Position numbers and translations under genes: made by a program
Shown here: positions 47,136 through 58,129 of the stretch, in pieces
How the letters are laid out: the number at the start of each line of letters is the position of its first letter
Numbering within the stretch: position 1 is the first letter of the stretch
From: Folioceros fuciformis
Lineage: Eukaryota; Anthocerotophyta; Anthocerotopsida; Anthocerotales
Length of the DNA stretch: 64,000 nt
NCBI GenBank assembly: GCA_049999805.1
Contig: JBNGIO010006255.1
Coordinates: 581,832-645,831, forward strand
Reading direction: 5' to 3'
The notes under the pieces: generated by a model
What the model saw: only the letters and a program-made list of their open reading frames with translations
Databases searched by the model: none
What the model was told of the DNA's origin: nothing

Positions 47136-47645
47136 AACGACAATGGGGACACGACGTCGCACGGAAGCCTGGAATTGGAGCGCCATGTCCTACCATACCC
47201 TCGTCAAGCTAGCTAGCTCGAGACGTCTTGTCTGTCTGCCATGGAATGTGACGTGTTGAAGATTACGTGAGGACCTTGACATCTTCCCCGGAAGAAAGGT
47301 GCTTTTGCATGCCGAATCTAGCATGTGCTGGATTAACCAGGTGACACATCATGCATTGGCAAGTGATCGAGGAGAAATCCAACTCGATCACTGCGCCGGT
47401 GACAATTCGACACGGCGTCAACATGGCATTGCGTCAACCACTTTACAACGATGAGACAACAAGCCCATGAACTCCTTAAAAGGCAAACCAGATCTGGCTT
47501 CGGAATCATCGCACAAGCTGTTGGCACCTCAGCTAGACCAGGTGATCTTCAACACTCAGTCTGCTACATCAAACTGGCACTTCCTGATTGCAACATCAGA
47601 TTTGGCGGCAAGGATACCTGTGTAACTGCAGCGACGAAGTTAGCC
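47136..47645. other. Intergenic upstream of the beta-helix gene
   Basis: The first 60 bp continue the duplicated IMPL1 3' flank. The rest is probable promoter of the next gene; nothing specific recognised. Confidence 0.4.
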
Positions 47646-49944
47646 ATGTCTCCTGCCAAGGGTCTCGTCTTCTTGTGGCTTACGTTGTTCCTAGGCCTGC
47701 TTCTACAGCCTTCCTGCTCCAGGCTTGCTTCAGCAACTGGTAATACGTTGTAAAATTCAAGCTGTGATACGTAGCTGCAGCAGCTAGCTTGCATGCATGT
47801 GGTTAGTGCACTATTATGTGCCACTTGCGATTGGCAATACCCCCAGAGGCTTGAAATTTGTCTCATGAACACGGTTGCCTGGCTGGTATGCATGACATTG
47901 TGTGGCAGGAGGACCATGTACAGCAGTAGAGCAGGCGAAGATCGTGGATGTGCGCAGCGCCAGCGACATTCTTACTCGCACCAACTACCCCAACACCCAG
48001 ACCGTGATTCTCAGGCTGCAGAACGACATTACGGTGTCCCAAAGCATCCAGTTCACTGAGAAGTACCAGTGCACCATCTTCAGATCTGCGACTGGAAACC
48101 AAGGACTGGGATTCAACGTTTCCACGGCTAACGACTCCGTCCCAGCGATCCTGATCTGGAACACCAACAATGTGCTCATCCAGAACGTTGGGTTCCGTCT
48201 CCCTGACCAGGAAACGTATGCGAACTGCTCCACCACGCTGCCCGATGGCGACTCTGACAATGCCAACTGCCCAGCAATTTCTGTGTTCTCGTCGTGGGGA
48301 GTACAGATTGTCCAGGTACCAACGCAGTCATTCAAGCTCGCTAGGCTAAGCCGTGATCCGCATGATTAAGGTTCTGAGCCGTACCTTCCGTTCTTTGTCT
48401 CACACCCCGCTCAATGACATGCGCGCTGGATGGATATCTTGACAGGCAACTATTCATGGACGGATGGACGTCTTGAGAACCAACCAGACGCTCTTGGACT
48501 CGTTGCTCATCCTGACAAAGCTCTCCAATTTCGCTGCGGTCAGATTGAGCTACAATGGCGATGGGCCAAACCTGCAGAGATCTGACGTCGTCATCTCCAA
48601 CAGCAGGATCTACGGCAGTACGGACGGCATAATTCTCTACAGGTTTGTACATGATATTCCACAAGTTAAGGCTTAGCGGCGAGTGAATCCTGTAAGCACA
48701 AACAGCTCGCTCCTGGACTCACTCAAAGCATGCAATGGTTCCATGATCGTCACAACAACAGGCAGACAGTAGGAGTGACGATCGCCAACAACTACCTGGA
48801 GAACAACTTCTTCACAGCCATCCAGTGCGGGAAGAACGCACACAACGTAGGCGACTGCATGCTCACCAACATCGTTAACAACTACATCCATGTCACTCCT
48901 GGCTTCAACACCACAGCGGATTCCGGCAGCATCTACTTCGACACCCATTGGGTGAACCCAGGAAACCGCCTCTCCTGCAACTACATCATCAACGGCGTCC
49001 ACTGCATCTACTTCGACTGGGCTTCCTCCGGAGTGATTGTGGAGGGCGGAGCGTGCTACAACACCACCAACGGCGTGAAACTCAACACCGGCAAGAACAA
49101 CCAAGTTTCCAGCCTGGTGGTGGTGGAACCTAGCTATCAGGCCGGCTGGATCAGCTGCCAGAACTACGACATCAACAACTGCGCCCTCGACCCCGGCTCG
49201 TTCTGGGAATCCACAAGGATTGCACAGTACAACTCCGCCGCGATCCAGAAGGTTAGACCTCCGTTCCGTTCCGTCCCTTCCCTTTCCTCGCCGTTGCTTA
49301 AGTCCCCTACACTATTCCACATGATTGTCGCCAATTTGCGGCTCCATCCACTGCAGGCCTACCCCTACCTCACGAACTTCTGCGCTCGAACCTCCATCAA
49401 CGGCATCAACTGCAACCCTCCCGGCACCGAGCCCACGGCCGCTGTCACAGGAAATTGCAGGTAACTATCATATTCCGTATTCCGCGTGCCATTGGGAACT
49501 GTTTAAAACTCTCTTGGAGAACCAAGACCAGGTAGCGAGATCGAGAAGCAGAACTGATGCTCATTTCTCGACTCTGTTGGACGATGCAGTGGGATTCCGA
49601 CAGAGAACAGCTTGCGCATCACCGTGGTGGACCCGCAGCGGTACAACAAGTCCCTTCCCGCGTACTTGGCCAACTGTGACGGGCTCCAAAGCGTTCCCAA
49701 CCTCAACACCATCTCCTACGACGTGTATGATGCTGAGCAAGTCCAGTTTCTGAACGAAGGCGCCTTGGACTTCGGCGTGCAACCATCTTCGGTCGTCTAC
49801 GACAACGAGCCAGGGTTCAAGAGTTGCCCTCGATCGGCAGTTGGTGTGAAAGCTGTCAACTCCACCTTGTACGCCGCTCAGTTCTTCAACTCTCCCCGAG
49901 AAGAGGGTTTCTGGGAGAACGCGAAGTTCGTTCCTGCTCTGTGA
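47646..49944 (+). CDS. Secreted parallel beta-helix (pectin-lyase-fold) protein
   Basis: Six exons, phases consistent: 47646-47739, 47909-48315, 48446-48642, 48729-49251, 49357-49460, 49590-49944; 559 residues. Residues 1-31 form a signal peptide (LVFLWLTLFLGLLLQ core), so the product is probably extracellular or vacuolar. The body has the rung pattern of right-handed parallel beta-helix proteins: SNSRIYGSTDGIILY, ANNYLENNFFTAIQCG, VNNYIHVTPGFNTTADSG, CNYIINGVHCIYFDW, GGACYNTTNGVKLNTG. Many Asn-X-Ser/Thr sites and a dozen or more cysteines fit a secreted glycoprotein. The fold is typical of polysaccharide lyases and hydrolases, but I see no pectate-lyase or GH28 catalytic signature, so activity and substrate are unknown. 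The acceptor of exon 4 (48729) is the least certain junction. Confidence 0.78.
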
Positions 49945-51902
49945 AACCATGGTACTGTTCCCGCTCCGTATTATAAACTTAGTTCCTGAATCCTTTTTAT
50001 ATTTGACGATTTTATATTTACCCATACGGGGAGTAAATAGAAGCATGTAAAAACTGAATTAGTAGCAGTAGCTACAAACTCCTTGTACATATAACTTTTA
50101 GCCTGAGGGCAAATCGTTATTGAAAGTACATATTCTCTTATCCGAATTTGGGAACGTCTCGGGAAAGTTCTGGCGCCTGCGTCCCCGGTCCATATGGCGC
50201 TCCTGTGGAAGGAAGATTTTGAGACCAGAACCTTGCAGGCTGGCTGTGAGGAGCAGTCCCCCTTGTATGTATTGGGAAGCTCGGTCACTATCTTACAAGG
50301 ATATCTGCAGTGCTGCACGAGGAAACCTGATATCAGATATGAAAATTTGTAATGGCAAGAAACTTTGGAAACGGTTGCGTAGCAGAGTGGAAACATGGTG
50401 TGGAAAAGTTGAAACCGAGGCTTCGCACGTTGAGAGCGAGATGCAGACTACATCGGCTGCATCCGTGGAGTGTGAATTGGTAGCCACGGGACAGCAGTTC
50501 CGGACCTGTCGGCTTCCACTCTCAGATGCTGAACTGAGCTCGCTAGAAGAAGGTCGGCTGTGGGAGCATGAGAGGGGCTCCCAAGCTGCACACGGATGGG
50601 AAGGCAAGTAGATGTATCTCTGAGGTTGAGGTCCAGGATCAACTCCGTTGCCCCGGAGATTTCATTAGCAGTAGAGTAGCTGGCTCATCGTGGTTTATGC
50701 TTGGAGGAGTTGTGAAGTCGAACGTCCTCTCGCAGCAGAGCAGTTGGATTTATTCCTAGCTGTACATCGTAGTCTTCAACCTAAAACAGTGTTGCGGTAG
50801 ACGCTTGGTTTCGAACTTCCCAGCGCATTGCCGGCATGACGGACGTGACCTGGATCTTTCAATGCGTTGTTGATGTTGCAGGCGGCGGAAGAGATCGACC
50901 GAATAATCAGATGGACATTTTTGTGATCGAGTCGCCTAGGAGGAATCAACATGATAGTAGGAGGTGCGCGCTTGCTTTGTGTTGATTCCACCACTTCTGT
51001 TTAGAACGATTGTTGCCGAAATGGCTCCAGCCGTGACTGACGTAGCTGTTCCAGGAATTGAAGAACAGGACACAACTACACGGCAACAAGCAATGGAAGA
51101 CGTGTGGCCTGTATGCTTCTTCCGGCCGACATACCGCACCTCTGACCAGGGCACCATGGCCTGTGGGCATCTTGTGACACAGTGATGAATATATGAGACG
51201 TACGACGGTGCTCTCAAGTGTCTGCGTGTTTAGCGTCAGGCAATCCTAGTCTTCACGGCTCTGGTGCTTCGACATCGACATCCCAGTTGTAAAGCTGGAT
51301 CATAACTTTTGTTGAAGTCATGTCCGTCCGACAGCGAGCCGATGTAAACCAGTAGGAACTATGCAGCTGCTTTCCTAGGGCTTTCAATACTCATCAGTAT
51401 TGAAAAACCAGTCTGATGCACATGGTATGCCCATACCACCTGTACTTTTGTTTTCTTGTTGTTTATGATTGTTATTAGGTGTACGCATCGGTTTTTGTGG
51501 TTTGTTTTCTCCGAGTCCCGAACACATTTGCATTAGCCAAGGCATTTGACAGTCAGCATGGAAGAGTCCTGTGCGGAAGGCCGAGCCACACATCTGGCAG
51601 TCTCTCATGATGAAGTGAGGGACGCCATGGCCCCACAATGCATGATACGGAGCACAGTGCCAAGTCGGGGCGCTGGGCTGAAACGCGACAACTCCTGTAG
51701 ATGATGCATGCTGCGGGTGTCCGTCAAGAGGCGACTTTAAATTCGGCGCCTAGTCGCAATCGGTGCCATAAAGATTCACCGGGCCCCTCGGAGAATTTCA
51801 GGTGGAACGAAGGGGAAGCTTCCTGGCTCTGGCAGGCAGCGAATCTGTGGAGCCTGGAGGCCCTTTCCCCTTCCCGCATCTGGCTGGGCTCACACTGTTG
51901 AG
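49945..51902. other. Long intergenic region, no gene recognised
   Basis: About 2 kb with only short unsupported frames (50120-50611 plus; 50964-51185 plus). The proximal part should contain the 3' flank of the beta-helix gene, and the distal part the leader of the carrier gene. Confidence 0.45.
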
Positions 51903-52853
51903 ATGGGCTCGGATGGCCCTCCTGCTGGCCGGCGTAAGGAGAGCTCAATTCCGCCCCACATCAAGGCCATCTCGGGGTCTCTGGGCGGCCTGGTGGAGGC
52001 AGTGTGCTTGCAGCCCATAGATGTGATCAAGACGCGACTTCAGCTGGACCGGGCGAAGCAGTACAGTGGAATTCTGGACTGCGGAGTGAAAATTGTGAGG
52101 GAGGAGGGCGTCCGGGCGCTGTGGAAGGGGCTCACTCCCTTTGCCACCCACCTCACCTTGAAGTACACCTTGCGGATGGGCACAAACGCGGTGCTGCAGA
52201 GAGCGCTGTCGGACAGCAGTGGCAGACTGAGTGAGGGGAGCAGGGTGGCAGCTGGATTCGGAGCTGGAGTGCTGGAGGCTCTGGTGATCGTGACGCCCTT
52301 CGAGGTGGTGAAGATCAGGTTGCAACAGCAGCGGGGGCTGTCTCCCGAGCTGCTGAGGTACAGAGGTCCCGTGCACTGTGCTGCCACCATCGTGAAGCAG
52401 GAGGGGATCACAGGGCTGTGGGCTGGAGCATCCCCCACGGTTATGCGAAATGGGTGCAACCAGGCTGTCATGTTCTATGCCAAGAACAAGTTCGATGCGT
52501 TGTTGTGGAACAAGAATGACGGGGATGGCAAGGTGCTGCAGCCTTGGCAGTCCATGATTTCGGGGTTCACGGCTGGTGTGGCCGGGCCGGTGTGCACAGG
52601 CCCCTTCGACGTTGTCAAGACCCGGCTCATGGCGCAGCACAGGTTTGCAGACCACGGGGATGTGAGGTACACTGGCATGTTTCATGCAATAGGGCACATT
52701 TACAAGGAGGAAGGGCTGCGGGCTTTGTGGAAAGGTCTGCTTCCCAGACTGATGCGAATCCCACCTGGGCAGGCTATAATGTGGGCTGTCGCTGATCAGG
52801 TCACTGGACTTTATGAGCGGAGATACATGAGCAAGAACGAGGTGGGTTTGTAG
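51903..52853 (+). CDS. SFC1: Mitochondrial succinate/fumarate carrier
   Basis: An intronless gene for a 316-residue mitochondrial carrier-family (SLC25) protein of the inner membrane. Three repeats of about 100 residues each carry the PX(D/E)XX(K/R) signature: QPIDVIKTRLQ, TPFEVVKIRLQ and GPFDVVKTRLM, each followed by an EEG/QEG-LW element (EEGVRALWKG, QEGITGLWAG, EEGLRALWKG). Very close over its length to the Arabidopsis mitochondrial succinate-fumarate carrier (HLTLKYTLRMGTNAV; ILQPWQSMISGF-like VLQPWQSMISGF; LMRIPPGQAIMWAVADQVTG). Yeast SFC1 exchanges cytosolic succinate for matrix fumarate, linking the glyoxylate cycle to mitochondria; plant transport activity is inferred from similarity. 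ATG 51903 is followed directly by the conserved IPPHIKAISGSLGG region, so this start fits the family length. Confidence 0.95.
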   Translation: MGSDGPPAGRRKESSIPPHIKAISGSLGGLVEAVCLQPIDVIKTRLQLDRAKQYSGILDCGVKIVREEGVRALWKGLTPFATHLTLKYTLRMGTNAVLQRALSDSSGRLSEGSRVAAGFGAGVLEALVIVTPFEVVKIRLQQQRGLSPELLRYRGPVHCAATIVKQEGITGLWAGASPTVMRNGCNQAVMFYAKNKFDALLWNKNDGDGKVLQPWQSMISGFTAGVAGPVCTGPFDVVKTRLMAQHRFADHGDVRYTGMFHAIGHIYKEEGLRALWKGLLPRLMRIPPGQAIMWAVADQVTGLYERRYMSKNEVGL

Positions 52854-53413
52854 GCAACTCCCATGCCTGTTTTTCGAAATGCTAATTCTGAGACGACGGT
52901 AGGTGCACGACGAACAAAATGTGCCGTCGTGTAGCTACATGTTCCGCAATTTTGAGATCTTCGTTGTTGAGGTACTCACTGGATAGTTTGTCACATTGTT
53001 TTTGTCGTCCTCAGCCTGTTTAACCTGAAGCTGAGAGATGAGCCGTCTTGTAGCTCGTCGAGACACTTTCATCATTCTTTCCCCAGCGAAGGGACATTTT
53101 TTTTTGTGGCGCTGAGCCAGAGTTTCCTTGTGGGTGGGCCAATGGGATTTGAAGCCTGCTTGTGCCTGTTGTAGTGTAGTACCTCGACGTTCCAGTCATT
53201 CCAAATAAATGTACAGTAACGGTGAGGGCGAGACACCGCAATCCTCTAGTCTCCTCCCCGTTCCCAGGAGGCTCATGGTACAGATAGCTTCTACTGCGCT
53301 AACTAGATCTTTCCTACCGTATTTTCACAAGCTTCGAGAAGGAACACGCTGCGCTTGCCCACTGTCAGCGACATGCATGTTTAGCCTAGGCACAACTTAT
53401 GAAAGCAACCCCT
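52854..53413. other. Intergenic, convergent 3' ends of carrier and SHMT genes
   Basis: 3' flanks of two convergent genes. No additional feature recognised. Confidence 0.45.
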
Positions 53414-56400
53414 TCAGGTCTTGTACTTCAGAGATGATTTTTCGAATCCAATCGTGGGGAATTGCTTGGCGAAGGCTTCAACCTCATGCTTCAAAGATGC
53501 TATTTCCTGTTTGACGTCCGCATTCGTCTCAACAGCGGTCTTGAAATCTTTCAGCTTCGGGCCTGCGTTCAACCGGAGAGAGTGACTGCGGAATCAGCTA
53601 CCTCCACAGACGAAAACACCAGCAGGTAACAAGACTCTTTAAGTTTCACACCTGAAACAGACTTCGCTTTCACAGCGATCTGTACGGCACGGTCAAAATA
53701 TTCAGCAACTTTCTCGAAGTCCTCCTCAGTGAAGCCTCTTGATGTCAAGGCAGGGGTTCCTGGGCCACCCAAGTTCCACAAAACATCAGGCTCCTTGCTC
53801 TATCTAACACTGCCCTGAGGTACGAACTACTTCATCAGTCAGCCCAACACCAACAGAACGCCATAGTATCGTTGCTATGACAACTTGGAAGCTCACCCAT
53901 ACGAATGCCTCCCGGAACCATCGCAGACACATCTCCAGGAACTGTGTTCTTATTTGCTGCAATGTGGGCCAGTTCCAGTACTCGCTCTACTCTGGATCCA
54001 TCTATACCCTGCACACAAGCGGGCAACCACACACCAAAGCACCATCAGAGTGCTGCGCTGATATGTACGACACCAGTCCCTGATGCATCAAGACTGGGAG
54101 TCAAAAAAGAACATACCCTGCTTTTCAAATTCACCAGGACAAGGTGGTTGTCTGTGCCACCAGAAACGAGCTCATAACCCTTTGCCTGTAAAGTCTGCAC
54201 ACAAGTTCACCAAAAAAAAACCGTCTCAGTCCAGAAGCCCTCGGTCAACGTATCACAAGGCAGGACAGGCCTCTAACTATGAAAACAGGTGCGTCTGCAC
54301 AATACTTTAGCAAATTGGGCGCAGTTATTGAGGACTTGCTCCTGGTATGCTTTGAATTCTGGTGTGCCAGCCTGCAAAACATCAACACCAGGAGAAACGT
54401 ACTGGTGAGCAACACAGGCATTACCAATAAATAATTCTAAAACCTTCAGTGACAACAGGCTGACCTGTTTCAAAGCAACAGCAAGCCCAGCGATTGTATG
54501 GTTATGGGGGCCACCCTGAAGTCCAGGGAATACTGCAGCATTGATCTTGTCTTCAAAATCATACAGCACCTGGTCAATGCAACTCATCATTGACTTTACT
54601 GTCGAAGGTGACTGAGTTTCTGAACGAGTGACCACATAAGCCAGAGAGAGGTAGGAAGACAATTGTGGAACGTTAAAACAGACCTCTTGGCCTTGCTTGT
54701 TCACTTCCTTCACACCCTTCCGGAAGAATATCATAGCACCCCGAGGGCCACGAAGAGATTTGTGAGTGGTGGTTGTCACAATGTCGGCAAATTCAAACGG
54801 TGACGGGACAACACCAGCCGCCACTAGTCCACTGATGTGAGCCATGTCTGCTAGTAGGATAGCCTTGTGCTTGTCAGCCACCTGCCTTATGAAACCACAC
54901 AAGGACAGGTGCGGGAAGGCATGTCTGTAAGGACAGGTTCGCGGACACAACTTCCCCAAATATTCTGCTTTCACATTGCTTCAAACACCATCTCTACCTT
55001 GCGCATCCGTGCATAATCGTAGTGGCGAGAATATGCACTGGCTCCAGCCACAATAAGTTTGGGTCTGAAAAGTGCTGCAGATTTCTCCAGCTGCAGGGCA
55101 TCCAAGCGCAGGTTCCAGTTCAACTTGAGGTCCGCTTGCAAAGGAGACTGAGTGACAAGAGAGGTTCAGAAACCAACATGGGCATACCTGATCATAATCA
55201 ATGACGCCAGTCTCCTCATTCAATCTGTAAGGCATAGTCTCAAAGAAAATGGAAACTGCTGAGATCTTCTTGGTATCCGTCTTTTGACACAGAGGGGACG
55301 ATTACCCAATTTAGAATACAGAAACAACGAGGCCTAATGCTGACAGGTCCCCAAGAGAGACCACGTGAATGGGGTTTTCAACACTGCTGAGACGATAGCA
55401 CAAAGAATGTACGAGGGACAAACCTGATATCCATGAGATAAGTGGCCTCCATGTGGCAAATCTAGAGCCATGATCCGCTCATGTGGCTTCAGCAAGGCTG
55501 TGTACACTTGAAAATTTGAAGGGGACCCTGACAAAGACTGCACATTGACTGCAGCAGAAACGAATTTCCAGAATCCATCAGTACAGTCTCTTGACAGGGC
55601 TTTACCTGGCCACGAGCGAATACGCAGCCACCAGAGATTTGCCAGAGGTGGCATTAGTTCAACATCTAACCTCCCCATTTTGCTGGGTCGAGCCTGAAGG
55701 CCTCCAGTGCCCGCTTCTGGCAGAGGCTCTCTGCCATATCAATGAACCTGCGGACACAAGCAACCAGAGCGCATGGTAAGTGACGGGTAACATGATCAGA
55801 GAGGCTCCGGCATCCTTTAGAGCGGAGACAACATGAGGAACTTACTCATTGCCTCCATAATACCGTGCACCAGGATATCCTTCACTGTATTTGTTTGTCA
55901 TCACCGACCCTACGGCCTGCATAACTGAGGAGGAGGTGAAATTTTCCGACGGAATGAGCTCCAGTCCCTGATGCACAATCCGAACAACGAAACCCAAACA
56001 CGATCAAGTGCTGGGCCAATTGTATACATTTCCGCGAGGAGTTGCACCATGAAGCTCCAATTCGTATCAAACCTTCCATTGCCGATTCTTCTCCAATTCT
56101 ATAATGTCGGCCATCTCCGGATCCACCTCTTCCAAAGGAGCATTAAGCTGCTTCGGCCACTGCGCGGAAAAGCTGGTTTAAAACATGTGCACGGCAACCG
56201 CTATGCAGTGGCCTCAAGACAAGCAACAAGAGGGGTGAGAGGCACGCACAGTCACGTGCGACCTTTCCTTGATGTTCTCGAACCGTGCGTAGTCTTCCTC
56301 GTTAGCCACCGCAGACTGGACAAGAAGACGACCGAGCCAGAACAGTCTCAGATTTGGGTCCAAAGCAACAAAATTTGATCATCGCCCATCACCGCAGACA

Positions 56401-56539
56401 GGCAGACACGCAGGGCCTCTGACCGCAGACCCCTTACCGTGGCGTAGCGAGAGGAGGACCAGGCCAGAGGCCGCTGTTGCAGAGCCCGATACACCGCAGC
56501 TCGGCTGAGACGGCGTAATGCAGCCAGCGGCAAGGCCAT
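53414..56539 (-). CDS. SHM1: Serine hydroxymethyltransferase, mitochondrial
   Basis: Fifteen exons encode a 526-residue PLP enzyme interconverting serine/tetrahydrofolate and glycine/methylene-tetrahydrofolate; the plant mitochondrial form works in photorespiration with glycine decarboxylase. Exons: 56539-56438, 56315-56263, 56172-56073, 55967-55846, 55747-55671, 55548-55424, 55280-55188, 55090-54998, 54881-54684, 54569-54465, 54371-54306, 54194-54117, 54008-53897, 53759-53652, 53562-53414. The N-terminus ([20 protein letters not shown]) is a mitochondrial presequence; an upstream in-frame ATG at 56581 is possible. Motifs: [33 protein letters not shown], and [14 protein letters not shown] with the PLP lysine K296. 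It ends with [20 protein letters not shown] as in plant SHM1. Intact, and convergent with the carrier gene. Confidence 0.96.
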
Positions 56540-56581
56540 CGTAGCTGCAGTAGAAGAGTAACGCACCACAAAGCACCGCAA

Positions 56582-57317
56582 CCCAGAAGTGCAAAGGTAA
56601 GCAGGGTGCTCCAGAATTGCTCACGCCAGATACTTATCGCAGTTCTCGTTCTCGCAATCTTTGATTTGCGAGCGAGCGCTCCGGTGTCTGCTGTTGCGCC
56701 GTCGTGCCTGGCATGGCACAGACAAGTTGCCTCTGTCCTGCATCAGCCAACGTGGGCCCTCCTCCGCAACCCGAGCTCTTCCCACCTACCGATTTGGGGA
56801 AGGCCCCAGCCACATAACGTGGATTGTGTGCTTCTGTAAACAGACCTCTGAGGTGGGTTTTCGAATTGTGATTTCGTTAGCGCCATGGTTATAGCACAGT
56901 TCGAAGAGAATCATCAGGCTGGCAAGTCGGGACAACGAGGGATATAATACATGTGGCACTGTCAGCCTTGTCAGCACATGGCTTGCTTTATGCCTCTCAT
57001 CGGGACAGGCAGATGGAGTCACCGTCGAGGTTGTCATTATTTTTGTTTCCTCTAGATTCACTCGCTAGCTACCACGGAGTAAGACTATTCCTGAGGTGAA
57101 TTGAGCTCTCCCTGCCATCCATTTCACCAGAACCGGTCTCGATGAGCTTGGAGTTGTTGTGACATGAGCGGTTTGTGTTGGCTATGGCAGTCCTCACAAC
57201 GGTTTGGTCCAGCAGCATGAGTAAGATGAGCCTACTGCCTGCAGCACGTACGCTCGCCGGTGGCCGGGGAGCTCAAGAGTGGAGCGCTCCAAAGCTAGAT
57301 CTTGCATGATCCACTCA
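56582..57317. other. Intergenic between SHMT and COX16
   Basis: Probable SHMT promoter, then unassigned sequence. A 41-codon plus-strand ORF from about 57184 is unsupported. Confidence 0.4.
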
Positions 57318-57836
57318 CTACTCCTTCTTGGGCCTGGGGACGGGCTTGTAATCAAAGGAATCGATGTCAAGGTTCACCTTCCTCCGCAGGGCCTGCCACC
57401 AGAAGCAACGCAAGCCATGCTTCAGCGCCACGACCCTTCAGCATGGACTTGGAACACATGGGATCAAGGGCACAGATTGAGCCACCTCCAACTCTTGCTG
57501 CAGATCCAATTTCTTGGTAGGCTTGACATCAGGGATAGGGCCCTCCCTGGACAGAGATTTGGTTGCCTTGATCAACGCCCACTCCACGTCTTCCCTAGTC
57601 TCCTTCAACTGCTTCCTGTGCAGCAAACCCACGTCAGGCAGGCCCTAGAGCCCTGACGGAACTCCAGACAAACGGTGGCAACACCAGCAGGTAACAGGAA
57701 TAGCCACCCACCTTCCCTGACCCATGTACCCGATCCCTAGCCAGCCCAACACGGTGAAGGAGACGAGCGGGACTCCAAACAACAAGGGGTTTTGCCTGCC
57801 CCGTCTCCTGAAGGTGGATGATTTGGTCCAATTCAT
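57318..57836 (-). CDS. COX16: COX16, cytochrome c oxidase assembly protein
   Basis: Three small exons (57836-57712, 57615-57486, 57392-57318) with matching phases encode 109 residues. COX16 is a single-pass inner mitochondrial membrane protein needed for cytochrome c oxidase biogenesis, acting around the COX1/COX2 assembly modules. Residues 9-13 give the conserved RRRGR patch before the transmembrane helix PLLFGVPLVSFTVLGWLGIG, then GQGRKQLKETREDVEW as in plant and fungal COX16, and the C-terminal ALRRKVNLDIDSFDYKPVPR. Length matches plant members (about 110-115). The shadow frame of the neighbouring DnaJ leader overlaps this locus but is not a gene. The start codon is 293 bp from the divergent DnaJ start. 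Confidence 0.9.
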
Positions 57837-58129
57837 GATCAACACAGACGGCACAAAAATACGAAGCTGACGACGCCGGTTACACACACTATATATCCGT
57901 CTAGGTCTACAAAACCAATTTTGGCGGGTTTTACGTCCAGATATGGGCCGTGAGGCAAGGATTGCGTAGGACTCAGGTTGATCTCTTTGTGGATTGCGAT
58001 GCACAAATTCTGCATTACCGGCCTGGGCGACGTGATGGTCGACTGGATGCTGCTGTAAGCGAGCAGGGTCCAGGAGAGAGGGAGGCAGGGAAGGAAGAAG
58101 GCAGGCAGGGGAGGTCTCAGAGGACGGCC
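57837..58129. promoter_or_regulatory. Putative bidirectional promoter, COX16 / plastid DnaJ
   Basis: The start codons of the two divergent genes are 293 bp apart. The half near COX16 is AT-richer; the DnaJ side has a purine-rich GGAGGCAGGGAAGGAAGAAG leader. Confidence 0.5.

Noticed and set aside
50964-51185. Plus-strand frame with a C-F-F-R and ACGH pattern suggestive of a RING finger
   Set aside because: The remaining cysteines are missing and the frame stops; too weak to call a pseudogene.
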